The notes: generated by a model not told the origin, from the sequence alone. A stretch of 12,484 bases of DNA from an uncultured Brachyspira sp. (GCF_934747485.1 NZ_CAKVGN010000077.1:1-12484), one strand, 5' to 3'; shown: positions 1-7,062, numbered from the stretch's first letter. Program-made: numbers and translations.

Positions 1-172
1 CTTCTTTTTCTTTCTCATATTCAAATATTAATTCTCTTAATCTTAAAAAATAATACGAAGCTGTAGTCTTATTAACCTTAACTAAAACTGAAGCTGTCCT
101 TGCTGTAGTTCCTGCTACAAAATGTTCTATTAATTTTAATTGTTTTTCTTGACTTAATTTACTGCGTTTCAT
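1..172 (-). CDS. IS1595-family transposase, N-terminal part (cut by window edge)
   Basis: Translating from the ATG at 172 gives 57 codons, MKRSKLSQEKQLKLIEHF at the start, without a stop before the window edge. The segment around residues 19-48 (VAGTTARTASVLVKVNKTTA then YYFLRLREL) is the helix-turn-helix DNA-binding start that I recognise from IS1016/IS1595 transposases. The DDE catalytic core (ISXO2-like domain in this family) would lie to the left, outside the window. The start codon sits 40 bp inside the terminal repeat end at 212, as expected for a compact IS. No strong ribosome-binding site is visible (AATTAAAGT precedes the ATG), which is common in IS genes. Partial because of the window, so intactness is unknown. 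Confidence 0.8.
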   Translation of the reverse strand, partial: MKRSKLSQEKQLKLIEHFVAGTTARTASVLVKVNKTTASYYFLRLRELIFEYEKEKE

Positions 173-192
173 ACTTTAATTTTAACAAATTT

Positions 193-212
193 TAGTTATC
201 TAGGACAACCCC
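193..212. repeat. Terminal inverted repeat of the IS1595-family element
   Basis: Plus-strand TAGTTATCTAGGACAACCCC, i.e. GGGGTTGTCCTAGATAACTA read into the element. It lies immediately upstream of the transposase gene, and the run of C at 209-212 marks the probable outer boundary. The partner repeat is outside the window, so the exact repeat length is inferred. Confidence 0.6.
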
Positions 213-572
213 AAAAACAATATTATAATACATGAAAAAAATCAAACTAAATACAAAGGCACACCAATTACTGATTCACTTATAGAGGCAAATAGAAAGT
301 TTATAGTAGAAGCTGAGCAGTTAATATATTTGTTAAAGAAATATAATAGAAAAGAAGATAAAAATAATATGCTTATATTTATAGAAAATATATCATTTAT
401 TTTAGAGAATATAGCAAAACTATTTAAAAATGAAATAGATGATTTTAACAGCAAAGATTTAAAAGAGCCAATAAAAACAGATTCTTATATATTTTATAGG
501 CTTCAAAATTGTTTTGATTCTATTAATTCTATAAATGCATCCATAAAAGATAATATGAATAATATATTTTAA
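213..572 (+). pseudogene. Hypothetical protein, 5' end lost or frameshifted beside the IS
   Basis: I do not recognise the product. A frame is open from the stop at 201-203, through the last bases of the IS repeat, to TAA at 570-572, giving about 119 residues outside the IS. It is lysine-, asparagine- and isoleucine-rich and looks helical, with no signal peptide or membrane segment. The segment KYKGTPITDSLIEANRKF (251-304) reads like genuine protein, yet the first in-frame ATG is far inside at 370 and the first TTG is at 330, so neither explains the coding-looking sequence before them. Two explanations fit. The IS may have cut off the 5' part of a longer gene. Alternatively the true start is the ATG at 232, which would read MKKNQTKYKGTP if the A7 run at 235-241 had one more A. 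No ribosome-binding site precedes 232. The stop overlaps that of the convergent gene at 569-1726. Confidence 0.6.
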
Positions 573-1726
573 ATATACTGATAATCTTCTGTGAAATTAA
601 ATGTTGTAGAAACAATTATGTCTTTAGTTTTAATATTATTTTGCATAGCTTCATATATTGTGTTGTATGAATTGCTTATATGAATAAGATTATTAAATGT
701 TTCTTCTTTAAAAATTTTATTAGAAAAACCATCTATTAATGCATCTTCTATATATTTGTAGCTTGTAAATTGACTTTTTAATATAGTGTAATTGTTAGAG
801 CCTATATTAACTTTTACTCTCTCATCAAACCTAATATCTTTAAAAGCATTTTCTGTGCATATTTCTGGTACGAAGTTTATAATCTCTTCTCTTATATTTT
901 TATCTGTTATTATATTTTTAATGTTGCTCATAAACATTTCATAATTTTGATGACTCTTTTCAAATTCTAATACATATTCTATTACAAAATATTCAATCTC
1001 TTCTCTTGTATATGGATATTTTTTGTAGGTGTAATCATATTGAAGAATAAAAAAGAATTGCTTTATAGAGAAAAACTCTTCATTGTTATCCCATTTATCA
1101 ATATATTCAATTATTGCATTTTCAATACTTTCGCTATGATTATTATTTATATAGCATTCTGTAACAATTTCACCATCAGGCATTTTTGCGCCATATACTT
1201 TAATAATATTTACTCTGTTGTTTGCAAGCATGAAAGGAATCTCTTTACTTATTGCATACCATAAAAAAGAAGAATAATTATTGTTCTCATCATTTTTTAT
1301 ATATTCATTATAAAATTTTTCTTTTTCAATACTGCTTCCAAGACCTATTATAGGGCTTTCACATACACTAAATCTTTTTTTATTTCCAAGTATATAAGTG
1401 TCTATTTCATGATGGGAAACACCATTTAAAAAATCAATCATTCCATTAAAAGCACAGTAAACAAAATCATCAGCAACCAATTCTATAGCCTTATATTTAT
1501 CACTAGCTATAACAGAACAATACTCATAAAAATCTTCTTCTAATATTGGAGCTTTTATGTAAAAATAAACAGAACAAAGCACACTGCTTTTCTCTTCAAG
1601 CTCTACAATTTTTGGCTCTATTGTTACATCATAAGTTAAAAGCCTGATAGTTTCATTTTCTATTTTATTTTTATCTTGTATGTTTTTATGAAGTCTATTT
1701 AAAAGTAATTGTTTGTATATATTCAT
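569..1726 (-). CDS. Conserved hypothetical protein, possibly DUF6348-like
   Basis: A 385-residue soluble protein without signal peptide, membrane helix or catalytic motif that I can name. The first half has a mixed alpha/beta look: a strand-rich part around residues 33-60 (IEPKIVELEEKSSVLCSV), a helix near 77-100 (YKAIELVADDFVYCAFNG), and a second strand block near 171-195 (VNIIKVYGAKMPDGEIVTEC then YINN). From memory this order, with an 'E-C-x-I-N' strand followed by a W-containing helix (W212), resembles the uncharacterised DUF6348 family, but I hold this weakly. Residues 215-385 are acidic and helical and may be a separate domain. The ATG at 1726 follows the upstream stop by 16 bp, with no clear Shine-Dalgarno, so translation may depend on the gene ahead. 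It is the last gene of the ugd unit. Confidence 0.8.
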   Translation of the reverse strand: MNIYKQLLLNRLHKNIQDKNKIENETIRLLTYDVTIEPKIVELEEKSSVLCSVYFYIKAPILEEDFYEYCSVIASDKYKAIELVADDFVYCAFNGMIDFLNGVSHHEIDTYILGNKKRFSVCESPIIGLGSSIEKEKFYNEYIKNDENNNYSSFLWYAISKEIPFMLANNRVNIIKVYGAKMPDGEIVTECYINNNHSESIENAIIEYIDKWDNNEEFFSIKQFFFILQYDYTYKKYPYTREEIEYFVIEYVLEFEKSHQNYEMFMSNIKNIITDKNIREEIINFVPEICTENAFKDIRFDERVKVNIGSNNYTILKSQFTSYKYIEDALIDGFSNKIFKEETFNNLIHISNSYNTIYEAMQNNIKTKDIIVSTTFNFTEDYQYI

Positions 1727-1742
1727 AATTATATAATAACAT

Positions 1743-2243
1743 TTAATTTATATTATTCAATATTTGTTTTATAGATACTGGTTTGAAGTTATGAATATCA
1801 GAAGCTGCGTTAAATGCTCTGTTATTATATTTTTTATCTTGATGCCAATGACCGTGAATTAAAATTGAGTTTTGATGATAGCCTTCCCATTCTAAGATAG
1901 GGTAGTGGAATAATATTATTTTTTTGTTTTCAAAACTAAGCACATGATAATCTTTTATAAAATTAAAAAGAGAATAATCAAACTTTTTATTTTCTAAAAA
2001 ATTATCATTACTTCCTTTTATTAAATATTTATTGCCATTTAAGTTTTTTAGAAGCTCTGTTGTTTTTATATATCCTTTTTCGTTAGAGAAATCGCCAATT
2101 ATATATATATCATCATTATTATTTACAACAGAGTTCCAATTATCAACTATTATTTTATGCATGTCACTGTAGCTTTTAAATAATAACTTTCTATTAGCAT
2201 GCATACTGCCAAAAAAATGGGTATCCGAAATGAAATATATCAT
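1743..2243 (-). CDS. Calcineurin-like metallophosphoesterase (COG4186-type) with altered GNHD motif
   Basis: A 166-residue cytoplasmic protein of the compact metallophosphoesterase type. Metal-binding landmarks are visible: DTH at residues 7-9, GD at 50-51 (IIGDFS), H113 in FHYP, and HGHWH at 130-134. The middle part (DNWNSVVNNNDDIYIIGDFS, 34-53) matches the COG4186-type pattern I know, which normally continues to L-I-R-G-N-H-D. Here that motif reads LIKGSND (74-80), so the metal-binding Asn and the catalytic His both look replaced, by Ser and Asn. The protein may therefore be weakly active, differently specific or inactive. The substrate is unknown. It begins 6 bp after the ugd stop and ends 16 bp before the next gene, so it is almost certainly cotranscribed with ugd. 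The ATG at 2243 is the natural start because MIYFISDTH is the usual N-terminal beta strand. Confidence 0.88.
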   Translation of the reverse strand: MIYFISDTHFFGSMHANRKLLFKSYSDMHKIIVDNWNSVVNNNDDIYIIGDFSNEKGYIKTTELLKNLNGNKYLIKGSNDNFLENKKFDYSLFNFIKDYHVLSFENKKIILFHYPILEWEGYHQNSILIHGHWHQDKKYNNRAFNAASDIHNFKPVSIKQILNNIN

Positions 2244-2249
2244 TATCTT

Positions 2250-3551
2250 TTAAGCATTTCCTAAAGATATGTATTTTATTCCTCTTTCAGTCATTCTTTG
2301 TTTATCGTATTGATTTCTGCCGTCAAATATAACAGGTTCTTTTAATAATTCTTTTATTTTGTCAAAGCTAGGTCTTCTAAACTCATTCCACTCTGTAACA
2401 AGTATTAAAGCATCAGCATTCTCTAAAGCTTCATAAGAGTTTTCAGCATAATATATCTTATCTCCAAATATAGCCTTAGCACTGTCAAAAGCTTTAGGGT
2501 CATAAGCTCTTATTTTAGCACCCCTTTCAAGAAGCATGTTAATGATTGTGATAGCAGGAGCCTCTCTCATATCATTAGTTCTTGGTTTGAATGCTAATCC
2601 CCATAAAGCAAAAGTTTTTCCGTTTACGTCATTATTATAATATTTTAATATCTTTTCAACGAAAATTTTTCTCTGATTAATATTTACTTGATGAGTAGCT
2701 TTAAGTAAATCAGAATTAATTCCATAGTCTGAGGCAGTTTTTATTAGAGCCTGCACATCTTTAGGAAAGCAGCTTCCGCCGTATCCAAGCCCATGAAATA
2801 AAAATTGATTTCCTATTCTTCGGTCGCTCGACATACCAATTCTCACCAAATCAGCATTAGCTCCCACTTTTTCACATATATTAGCAATCTCATTAGCAAA
2901 AGAAATCTTTGTAGCAAGAAAAGCATTAGCAGCATATTTAGTCATCTCAGCAGAACGCACGTCCATAATAATGATAGGGTTTCCAGTCCTTGTAAAAGGA
3001 TTATAAATATCTCTCATAATGTCTATTGCTTTTTCAGAATCAGAACCAATAACAACTCTGTCAGGCTTTAGAAAATCATCAACAGCAGCCCCCTGTTTTA
3101 AAAACTCAGGATTAGAAACTACGTCGAACTCGCCATTATAATGCTTTTTAATAGCGTCCTCTACTAATTTATGAGTTCCTACAGGCACAGTAGATTTATC
3201 AACAATTACCTTATATCCATTCATAGCTTTGCCTATATCATTAGCCACAGAAAGTACAAAACTTAAATCGCAGCTTCCATCATCTCCGGAAGGAGTACCA
3301 ACTGCTATAAAACAAGCTATAGATTTTTTTACAGCATAATCCAAATCATCTGTAAACTCTAATCTTCCTTCAGATACATTTGATACTATAAGCTCTTCTA
3401 AACCGGGTTCATATAACGGAGTGATTCCGCTTTTTAATTTCTTTAATTTTTCTTTATCATTATCTACACATGTAACATAATTTCCCATTTCGGCTAAACA
3501 AGCACCTGTTATAAGCCCAACATAACCGGTTCCTACTATACATAACTTCAT
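2250..3551 (-). CDS. ugd: UDP-glucose 6-dehydrogenase
   Basis: Oxidises UDP-glucose twice with NAD+ to UDP-glucuronate, a precursor for surface polysaccharide or glycolipid sugars; cytoplasmic. At 433 residues it has the usual length of the family. The N-terminal Rossmann motif is GTGYVGLITGACLAEMG (7-23). The substrate segment NPEFLKQGAA is at 147-156, the conserved lysine/asparagine segment EMTKYAANAF at 202-211 (K205, N209), and the catalytic cysteine C261 is in GYGGSCFPKD. The C-terminal domain carries FKPRTNDMRE (321-330) and FDGRNQYD (409-416). All key residues are present. The start at 3551 has a good Shine-Dalgarno, AAAGAGAGG, ending 7 bases before the ATG. It heads a three-gene unit. 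Its promoter (3593-3620) overlaps that of the divergent cheA. A GDP-mannose dehydrogenase is the main alternative, but motifs and length favour Ugd. Confidence 0.96.
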   Translation of the reverse strand: MKLCIVGTGYVGLITGACLAEMGNYVTCVDNDKEKLKKLKSGITPLYEPGLEELIVSNVSEGRLEFTDDLDYAVKKSIACFIAVGTPSGDDGSCDLSFVLSVANDIGKAMNGYKVIVDKSTVPVGTHKLVEDAIKKHYNGEFDVVSNPEFLKQGAAVDDFLKPDRVVIGSDSEKAIDIMRDIYNPFTRTGNPIIIMDVRSAEMTKYAANAFLATKISFANEIANICEKVGANADLVRIGMSSDRRIGNQFLFHGLGYGGSCFPKDVQALIKTASDYGINSDLLKATHQVNINQRKIFVEKILKYYNNDVNGKTFALWGLAFKPRTNDMREAPAITIINMLLERGAKIRAYDPKAFDSAKAIFGDKIYYAENSYEALENADALILVTEWNEFRRPSFDKIKELLKEPVIFDGRNQYDKQRMTERGIKYISLGNA

Positions 3552-3592
3552 AATTTTGCCTCTCTTTGCGATATAGACTTTTAATTTATTTT

Positions 3593-3620
3593 ATCATATA
3601 ATAAAGAAGTATATTGTCAA
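3593..3620 (-). promoter_or_regulatory. Sigma-70-type promoter of the ugd operon
   Basis: On the minus strand a perfect -35 TTGACA (3615-3620) is followed after 16 bp by -10 TATGAT (3593-3598). Predicted transcription start is near 3586, about 35 bp before the ugd ATG. Its -35 occupies the same bases as the -35 proposed for cheA. Confidence 0.65.
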
Positions 3621-3640
3621 GTAAAATTTATAGATATAAT
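3614..3640 (+). promoter_or_regulatory. Candidate cheA promoter, sharing its -35 with the ugd promoter
   Basis: On the plus strand TTGTCA (3614-3619) precedes a consensus TATAAT (3635-3640). The spacer is only 15 bp, shorter than the preferred 17, so the promoter may be weak or need an activator. The predicted start lies near 3647, about 54 bp before the ATG. Confidence 0.4.
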
Positions 3641-3643
3641 GAA

Positions 3644-3658
3644 TATTATCCGATAATA
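3644..3658. promoter_or_regulatory. 15-bp dyad, operator-like, at the predicted cheA start
   Basis: TATTATC-C-GATAATA has perfect 7-bp arms around one central base. It sits directly downstream of the cheA -10 box, spanning the expected transcription start, where a repressor would act. A near-identical dyad (TTTATC-G-GATAAA) lies at 9082-9094, just upstream of a lipoprotein promoter. No regulator is identified. Confidence 0.4.
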
Positions 3659-3700
3659 AATAATGGGTAATAATATTTTTTTAGAATACAAGGATTTTAA

Positions 3701-6046
3701 ATGGACGATTATATAAAAAGTTTGCTTAAAGATTTCTTTGAAGAAGCTTTTGAAATGTTAGATAGATTGGAAGAGAATATTCTTATTCTTGATAAGGACA
3801 GAGATAATGTTGATGCTGTGCAGGAAATATTTAGAGCAGTGCATACTTTAAAAGGAAGTGCAGGTGCTGTAGAGCTTGTCGATACACAAAAATATGCCCA
3901 TAGATTTGAGGATTTACTTGATTTAATAAGAGACAAAAAAATTAATGTTGATGATGCTACTATAGATATTTTATTAAAAGGAATAGATATTTTAAAAGAA
4001 CTTATTAATAGTGCTAGTAATGAGTCTGTAAGTTCTATAAATATAGAAGAAGAGATAAAAAAATTAGATGATTTTAAAGCTTCAAAGTTAGGTTCGGAAG
4101 TAAACACAGATACAGAATCTTTAAGCAGTGTTTCAGAAGATAAAGTATCTGATAAAAATAAATATGAGAATTTAAATTTAGATAATAGCATACTAAGTAC
4201 AATAAGAGAACATAAAGATGATGGTTTAAAAATAAAATTAGTATATGTTAAATTTAATGCCGAAAGCCCAATGAGAACTGTTGGAGGGGTTCAGGTATTT
4301 GTTGCTCTTAAAGATAAAGGTGATATAGTTACAAGTGTGCCTCCATTACAAAATTTGGAGGGAGATGAATTCTATCAGGATGTAATATATTTATTAGCTA
4401 CACCAGAAGAAGATAATGATATAATTAATGATATAACTTTTCCGGAAACAACAGAGGAAATAAAAATAGAAGAGTTTATATTAGAAGATTATGAAAAAAT
4501 GATTGCAAGCAAAAATGCAAAAGAGATATCTTCTGCTAATAAAAAAGAAGAGAAAGTATCAAAAGATAAAAAAATAGATAGACAAAGCTCTTATTTGAGA
4601 GTGGAAAGCGATAGAATAGATGCTATGATGAATCAGGTTGGAGAGCTCGTTACAAATAAAAGTTCGTATATTCAGTATGATGATGATTTGTCTTCATATA
4701 GTAAATTAATATCTAATTCAATAAATGATATAAAAAAATATTATAGAGATACTATAGTTCAGATTCTTAGAAAATTTGAAGATTATGCACAAAAAAAAGA
4801 AATAAAAGATTTGAGAGCCAATTATATTAACAGTTTTAATAATAAATTAAATGAGATATCAAAGATAGAAGATAGTTTTAAGTATACTTTAGATAGATAT
4901 AGGAGTTCTTATCAGCTTCTTACAAGAGTAACGAATGAATTGCAAGAGACTGTAATGAAAATAAGAATGGTTCCTATAGCACAGACATTTAATAGATTTC
5001 CTCGTTTAATAAGAGATTTATCAAGAGATTTGGGTAAAGAAATTAAATTGGAAATGTATGGAGAAGATACTGAGCTTGATAAGTCTGTAATAGAAACTTT
5101 GGTTGATCCATTGGTGCATATTATAAGAAATGCTGTAGACCATGGTATAGAAATGCCTGAAGATAGGGTAAGTGCAGGAAAACCTAGAGTTGGCAGTGTG
5201 ATTTTACAGGCTTCTCATGAAGGCAACCTTATCATTATAAAAATATCAGATGATGGTAAGGGAATGCAGCCGCATAAAATATTTGAAAGTGCTGTTAAAA
5301 AAGGTCTTGTATCTGCAGATGCTAAATTAACAGAACAGCAGATGCTTGAATATATATTTGCTCCCGGTTTTTCTACCGCCTCAAAAATTACAAATGTTTC
5401 CGGAAGAGGGGTAGGAATGGATGTTGTTAAAAAAAGTTTAGAGAAGATTAATGGTACTGTTGGTATTGATACAGAATATGGAAAAGGTTCTACTTTTTCT
5501 TTAAGAATACCTTTAACAGTTGCTATTATTCAGGCTTTGATAGTGGATGCAGAAAAAGAATATTATGCAGTTCCTATTAACAGTATATTAGAAACTATAA
5601 AAATAGACCCTGCAGAAATACAAGAGTTAGAAGGTACTGAGGTTATTAAGGTAAGAGATGAGGTTGTTAATATACTTAGCATAAAAGAATTATTTAAGCT
5701 TCCTTCAAGGTACACTGATATAAAATCATATTATGCCGTTATTATATCTTCTGAAGATAAAAAAGTTGCTTTACTTGTAAATAACCTTATGGGTGAACAG
5801 GATATTGTTATTAAAACTCTTAAAGATGCTGTAACAAGGTCTGAAGGTATAGCTGGAGCTACAATTTTGGGTGATGGAACTGTTAGCTTTATACTTGACA
5901 TTCAAACTATAGTTGGACTTGGTACTAAAAGAATTATAGAGAGAGGCAAAATAAATACTAAAAATACTTCTAAAAATGATCTTAGAAGTTTTATCAGCAA
6001 ATTAAAAAATAATGAAATACCAGAGGCTAATGAATTAAATAGCTAA
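3701..6046 (+). CDS. cheA: Chemotaxis sensor histidine kinase CheA
   Basis: CheA couples chemoreceptor state to phosphorylation of CheY and so sets flagellar rotation. The protein has 781 residues and all five domains. P1 phosphotransfer is at 1-105, with phospho-acceptor H48 in VHTLKGSAG. P2, the CheY-docking domain, is at about 172-262 (LKIKLVYVKF…PMRTVGG…). P3 dimerisation is at about 296-425, from YLRVESDRID to ETVMKIRMVP. The P4 kinase has N-box HIIRNAVDHG (473-482), G1 DDGKGM (517-522) and G2 SGRGVGMDVV (567-576). The CheW-like P5 is at about 606-740. Two features stand out: P3 is about 50-60 residues longer than in Thermotoga CheA, the extra part lying near 325-405, and a charged tail of about 40 residues follows P5. 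The start is fixed by AAGGA (3690-3694) six bases before the ATG. No cheW, cheX or cheY is adjacent, and the next gene is convergent. Confidence 0.97.
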   Translation: MDDYIKSLLKDFFEEAFEMLDRLEENILILDKDRDNVDAVQEIFRAVHTLKGSAGAVELVDTQKYAHRFEDLLDLIRDKKINVDDATIDILLKGIDILKELINSASNESVSSINIEEEIKKLDDFKASKLGSEVNTDTESLSSVSEDKVSDKNKYENLNLDNSILSTIREHKDDGLKIKLVYVKFNAESPMRTVGGVQVFVALKDKGDIVTSVPPLQNLEGDEFYQDVIYLLATPEEDNDIINDITFPETTEEIKIEEFILEDYEKMIASKNAKEISSANKKEEKVSKDKKIDRQSSYLRVESDRIDAMMNQVGELVTNKSSYIQYDDDLSSYSKLISNSINDIKKYYRDTIVQILRKFEDYAQKKEIKDLRANYINSFNNKLNEISKIEDSFKYTLDRYRSSYQLLTRVTNELQETVMKIRMVPIAQTFNRFPRLIRDLSRDLGKEIKLEMYGEDTELDKSVIETLVDPLVHIIRNAVDHGIEMPEDRVSAGKPRVGSVILQASHEGNLIIIKISDDGKGMQPHKIFESAVKKGLVSADAKLTEQQMLEYIFAPGFSTASKITNVSGRGVGMDVVKKSLEKINGTVGIDTEYGKGSTFSLRIPLTVAIIQALIVDAEKEYYAVPINSILETIKIDPAEIQELEGTEVIKVRDEVVNILSIKELFKLPSRYTDIKSYYAVIISSEDKKVALLVNNLMGEQDIVIKTLKDAVTRSEGIAGATILGDGTVSFILDIQTIVGLGTKRIIERGKINTKNTSKNDLRSFISKLKNNEIPEANELNS

Positions 6047-6048
6047 TA

Positions 6049-6069
6049 TTTTATTGATTATTAATAAAA
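6049..6069. terminator. Possible AT-only hairpin between convergent cheA and gpsA
   Basis: TTTTATT (6049-6055) and AATAAAA (6063-6069) form a 7-bp stem with a 7-base loop. It begins two bases past the cheA stop and runs into the gpsA stop codon. It contains no G or C in the stem, so it would be weak. It could serve both strands, but in such AT-rich DNA it may be chance. Confidence 0.2.
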
Positions 6070-7062
6070 GCCTTCACTTTTAGCATCTTTGCTCATAAGT
6101 TCTTTGATGGTATCTTGTATATTGGCATTATTGAAAAGTATATTGTAAATAGCTTCTGTTATAGGCATATATATATTATTATTTTTAGCGTATTCATATG
6201 CAGCTGTTGTAGCGTATACACCTTCTGCTACTTGTCCGTGAGAATTAGCTATAACCTCTTGATATTTTTTTCCCTTTGCAAGTTCTCTTCCAAGTCTGTT
6301 ATTTCTGCTTAATCCGCTTGAGCAGGTTACTATTAAATCTCCTATTCCAGAAAGACCATACATAGTATCTGTTCTTGCTCCTTTACTTAAAGCAAATCTC
6401 ACTATTTCATGAAGCCCTCTTGTGATAAGTGCTGCTTTAGTATTATCTCCTAAATTAAGTCCATCAACTATACCGCCTGCTATAGCTATGATATTTTTTA
6501 AAGCCCCGCCTATCTCCACCCCTTTTTGGTCAGTAGAATTATATATTCTAAATTTAGGAGGCACAGTTAAAGTATCTCTCACATATTCTGAAACTCCTTT
6601 CTCTCCTCCAATCACAACAGCAGTAGGAACCCCTTTAGCAACTTCTTCAGCATGTGAAGGACCAGAAAGTGTGAGAATGTTTACATCTCCTGATATTATA
6701 CTCCTCGCAACTTCACTCATGGTTTTACCAGTGTTTCTATCTAATCCTTTTGTTGCAGATATTATTATTTGTTCATTACTTATATATGGTTCTATGTTTT
6801 CACAAGTATTATGGAATGCAAAAGATGGAGTTACAATAATAACTATTTTAGCATCATTGATAACTTCACCAAGCTCCATGCTAAATTGTATTTCTTTGTT
6901 TAACTCTATATTGTTTAAGTAATTATCATTTTTATGGAATTTATTAAGATTATTATAGCTTTCTTCACTATGCACCCACACTTTAATATGATGTTTTTCA
7001 GAAAAAATATTAGCTAAAGCAAGCCCCCAACCGCCGGCACCTATAATTGCAACATTTTCCAT
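6061..7062 (-). CDS. gpsA: Glycerol-3-phosphate dehydrogenase [NAD(P)+]
   Basis: Reduces dihydroxyacetone phosphate to sn-glycerol-3-phosphate for phospholipid synthesis; cytoplasmic. Its 333 residues match the usual family length. The nucleotide-binding motif GAGGWGLALANIF is at 8-20, the conserved ATKGL at 103-107, and LSGPSHAEEVAKG at 132-144. The catalytic lysine K189 is in GGALKNIIAIAGG. The C-terminal domain has GLSGIGDLIVTC (236-247) followed by SRNNRLG (252-258). All landmark residues appear intact. The ATG at 7062 has AGGG (7072-7075) nine bases upstream. It lies 51 bp downstream of a lipoprotein gene on the same strand with no convincing terminator or separate promoter between, so it is probably read from the promoter at 7581-7609. 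It ends 14 bp from the stop of cheA, which runs towards it. Confidence 0.96.
   Translation of the reverse strand: MENVAIIGAGGWGLALANIFSEKHHIKVWVHSEESYNNLNKFHKNDNYLNNIELNKEIQFSMELGEVINDAKIVIIVTPSFAFHNTCENIEPYISNEQIIISATKGLDRNTGKTMSEVARSIISGDVNILTLSGPSHAEEVAKGVPTAVVIGGEKGVSEYVRDTLTVPPKFRIYNSTDQKGVEIGGALKNIIAIAGGIVDGLNLGDNTKAALITRGLHEIVRFALSKGARTDTMYGLSGIGDLIVTCSSGLSRNNRLGRELAKGKKYQEVIANSHGQVAEGVYATTAAYEYAKNNNIYMPITEAIYNILFNNANIQDTIKELMSKDAKSEGFY

Larger units (their letters stand above)
1..212 (-). mobile_element. IS1595-family (IS1016-like) insertion sequence, outer end only
   Basis: One end of an insertion sequence enters the window from the left. It comprises the start of a minus-strand transposase (1-172), a 20-bp non-coding strip, and a terminal repeat ending at 212. 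On the minus strand the element begins GGGGTTGTCCTAGATAACTA, which from memory resembles IS1016/IS1595-group termini. The family usually makes 8-bp target duplications; the adjoining bases 213-220 (AAAAACAA) would be one copy, but the other end lies outside the window, so this is untested. I cannot say whether the element is complete or active. Confidence 0.75.

Noticed and set aside
330..572. TTG at 330 as the true start of an 80-aa protein
   Set aside because: The same frame is open and protein-like for about 30 codons upstream, and no ribosome-binding site precedes 330, so this start is arbitrary.
3709..4191. 160-aa minus-strand frame inside cheA
   Set aside because: It is an antisense shadow of the cheA P1 and linker region, Ser/Leu-rich as expected from complementing AT-rich coding sequence, and has no ribosome-binding site.
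6422..6922. 166-aa plus-strand frame opposite gpsA
   Set aside because: gpsA has every family motif intact on the minus strand; the plus-strand frame is a composition shadow rich in Pro, Ser and Ile.
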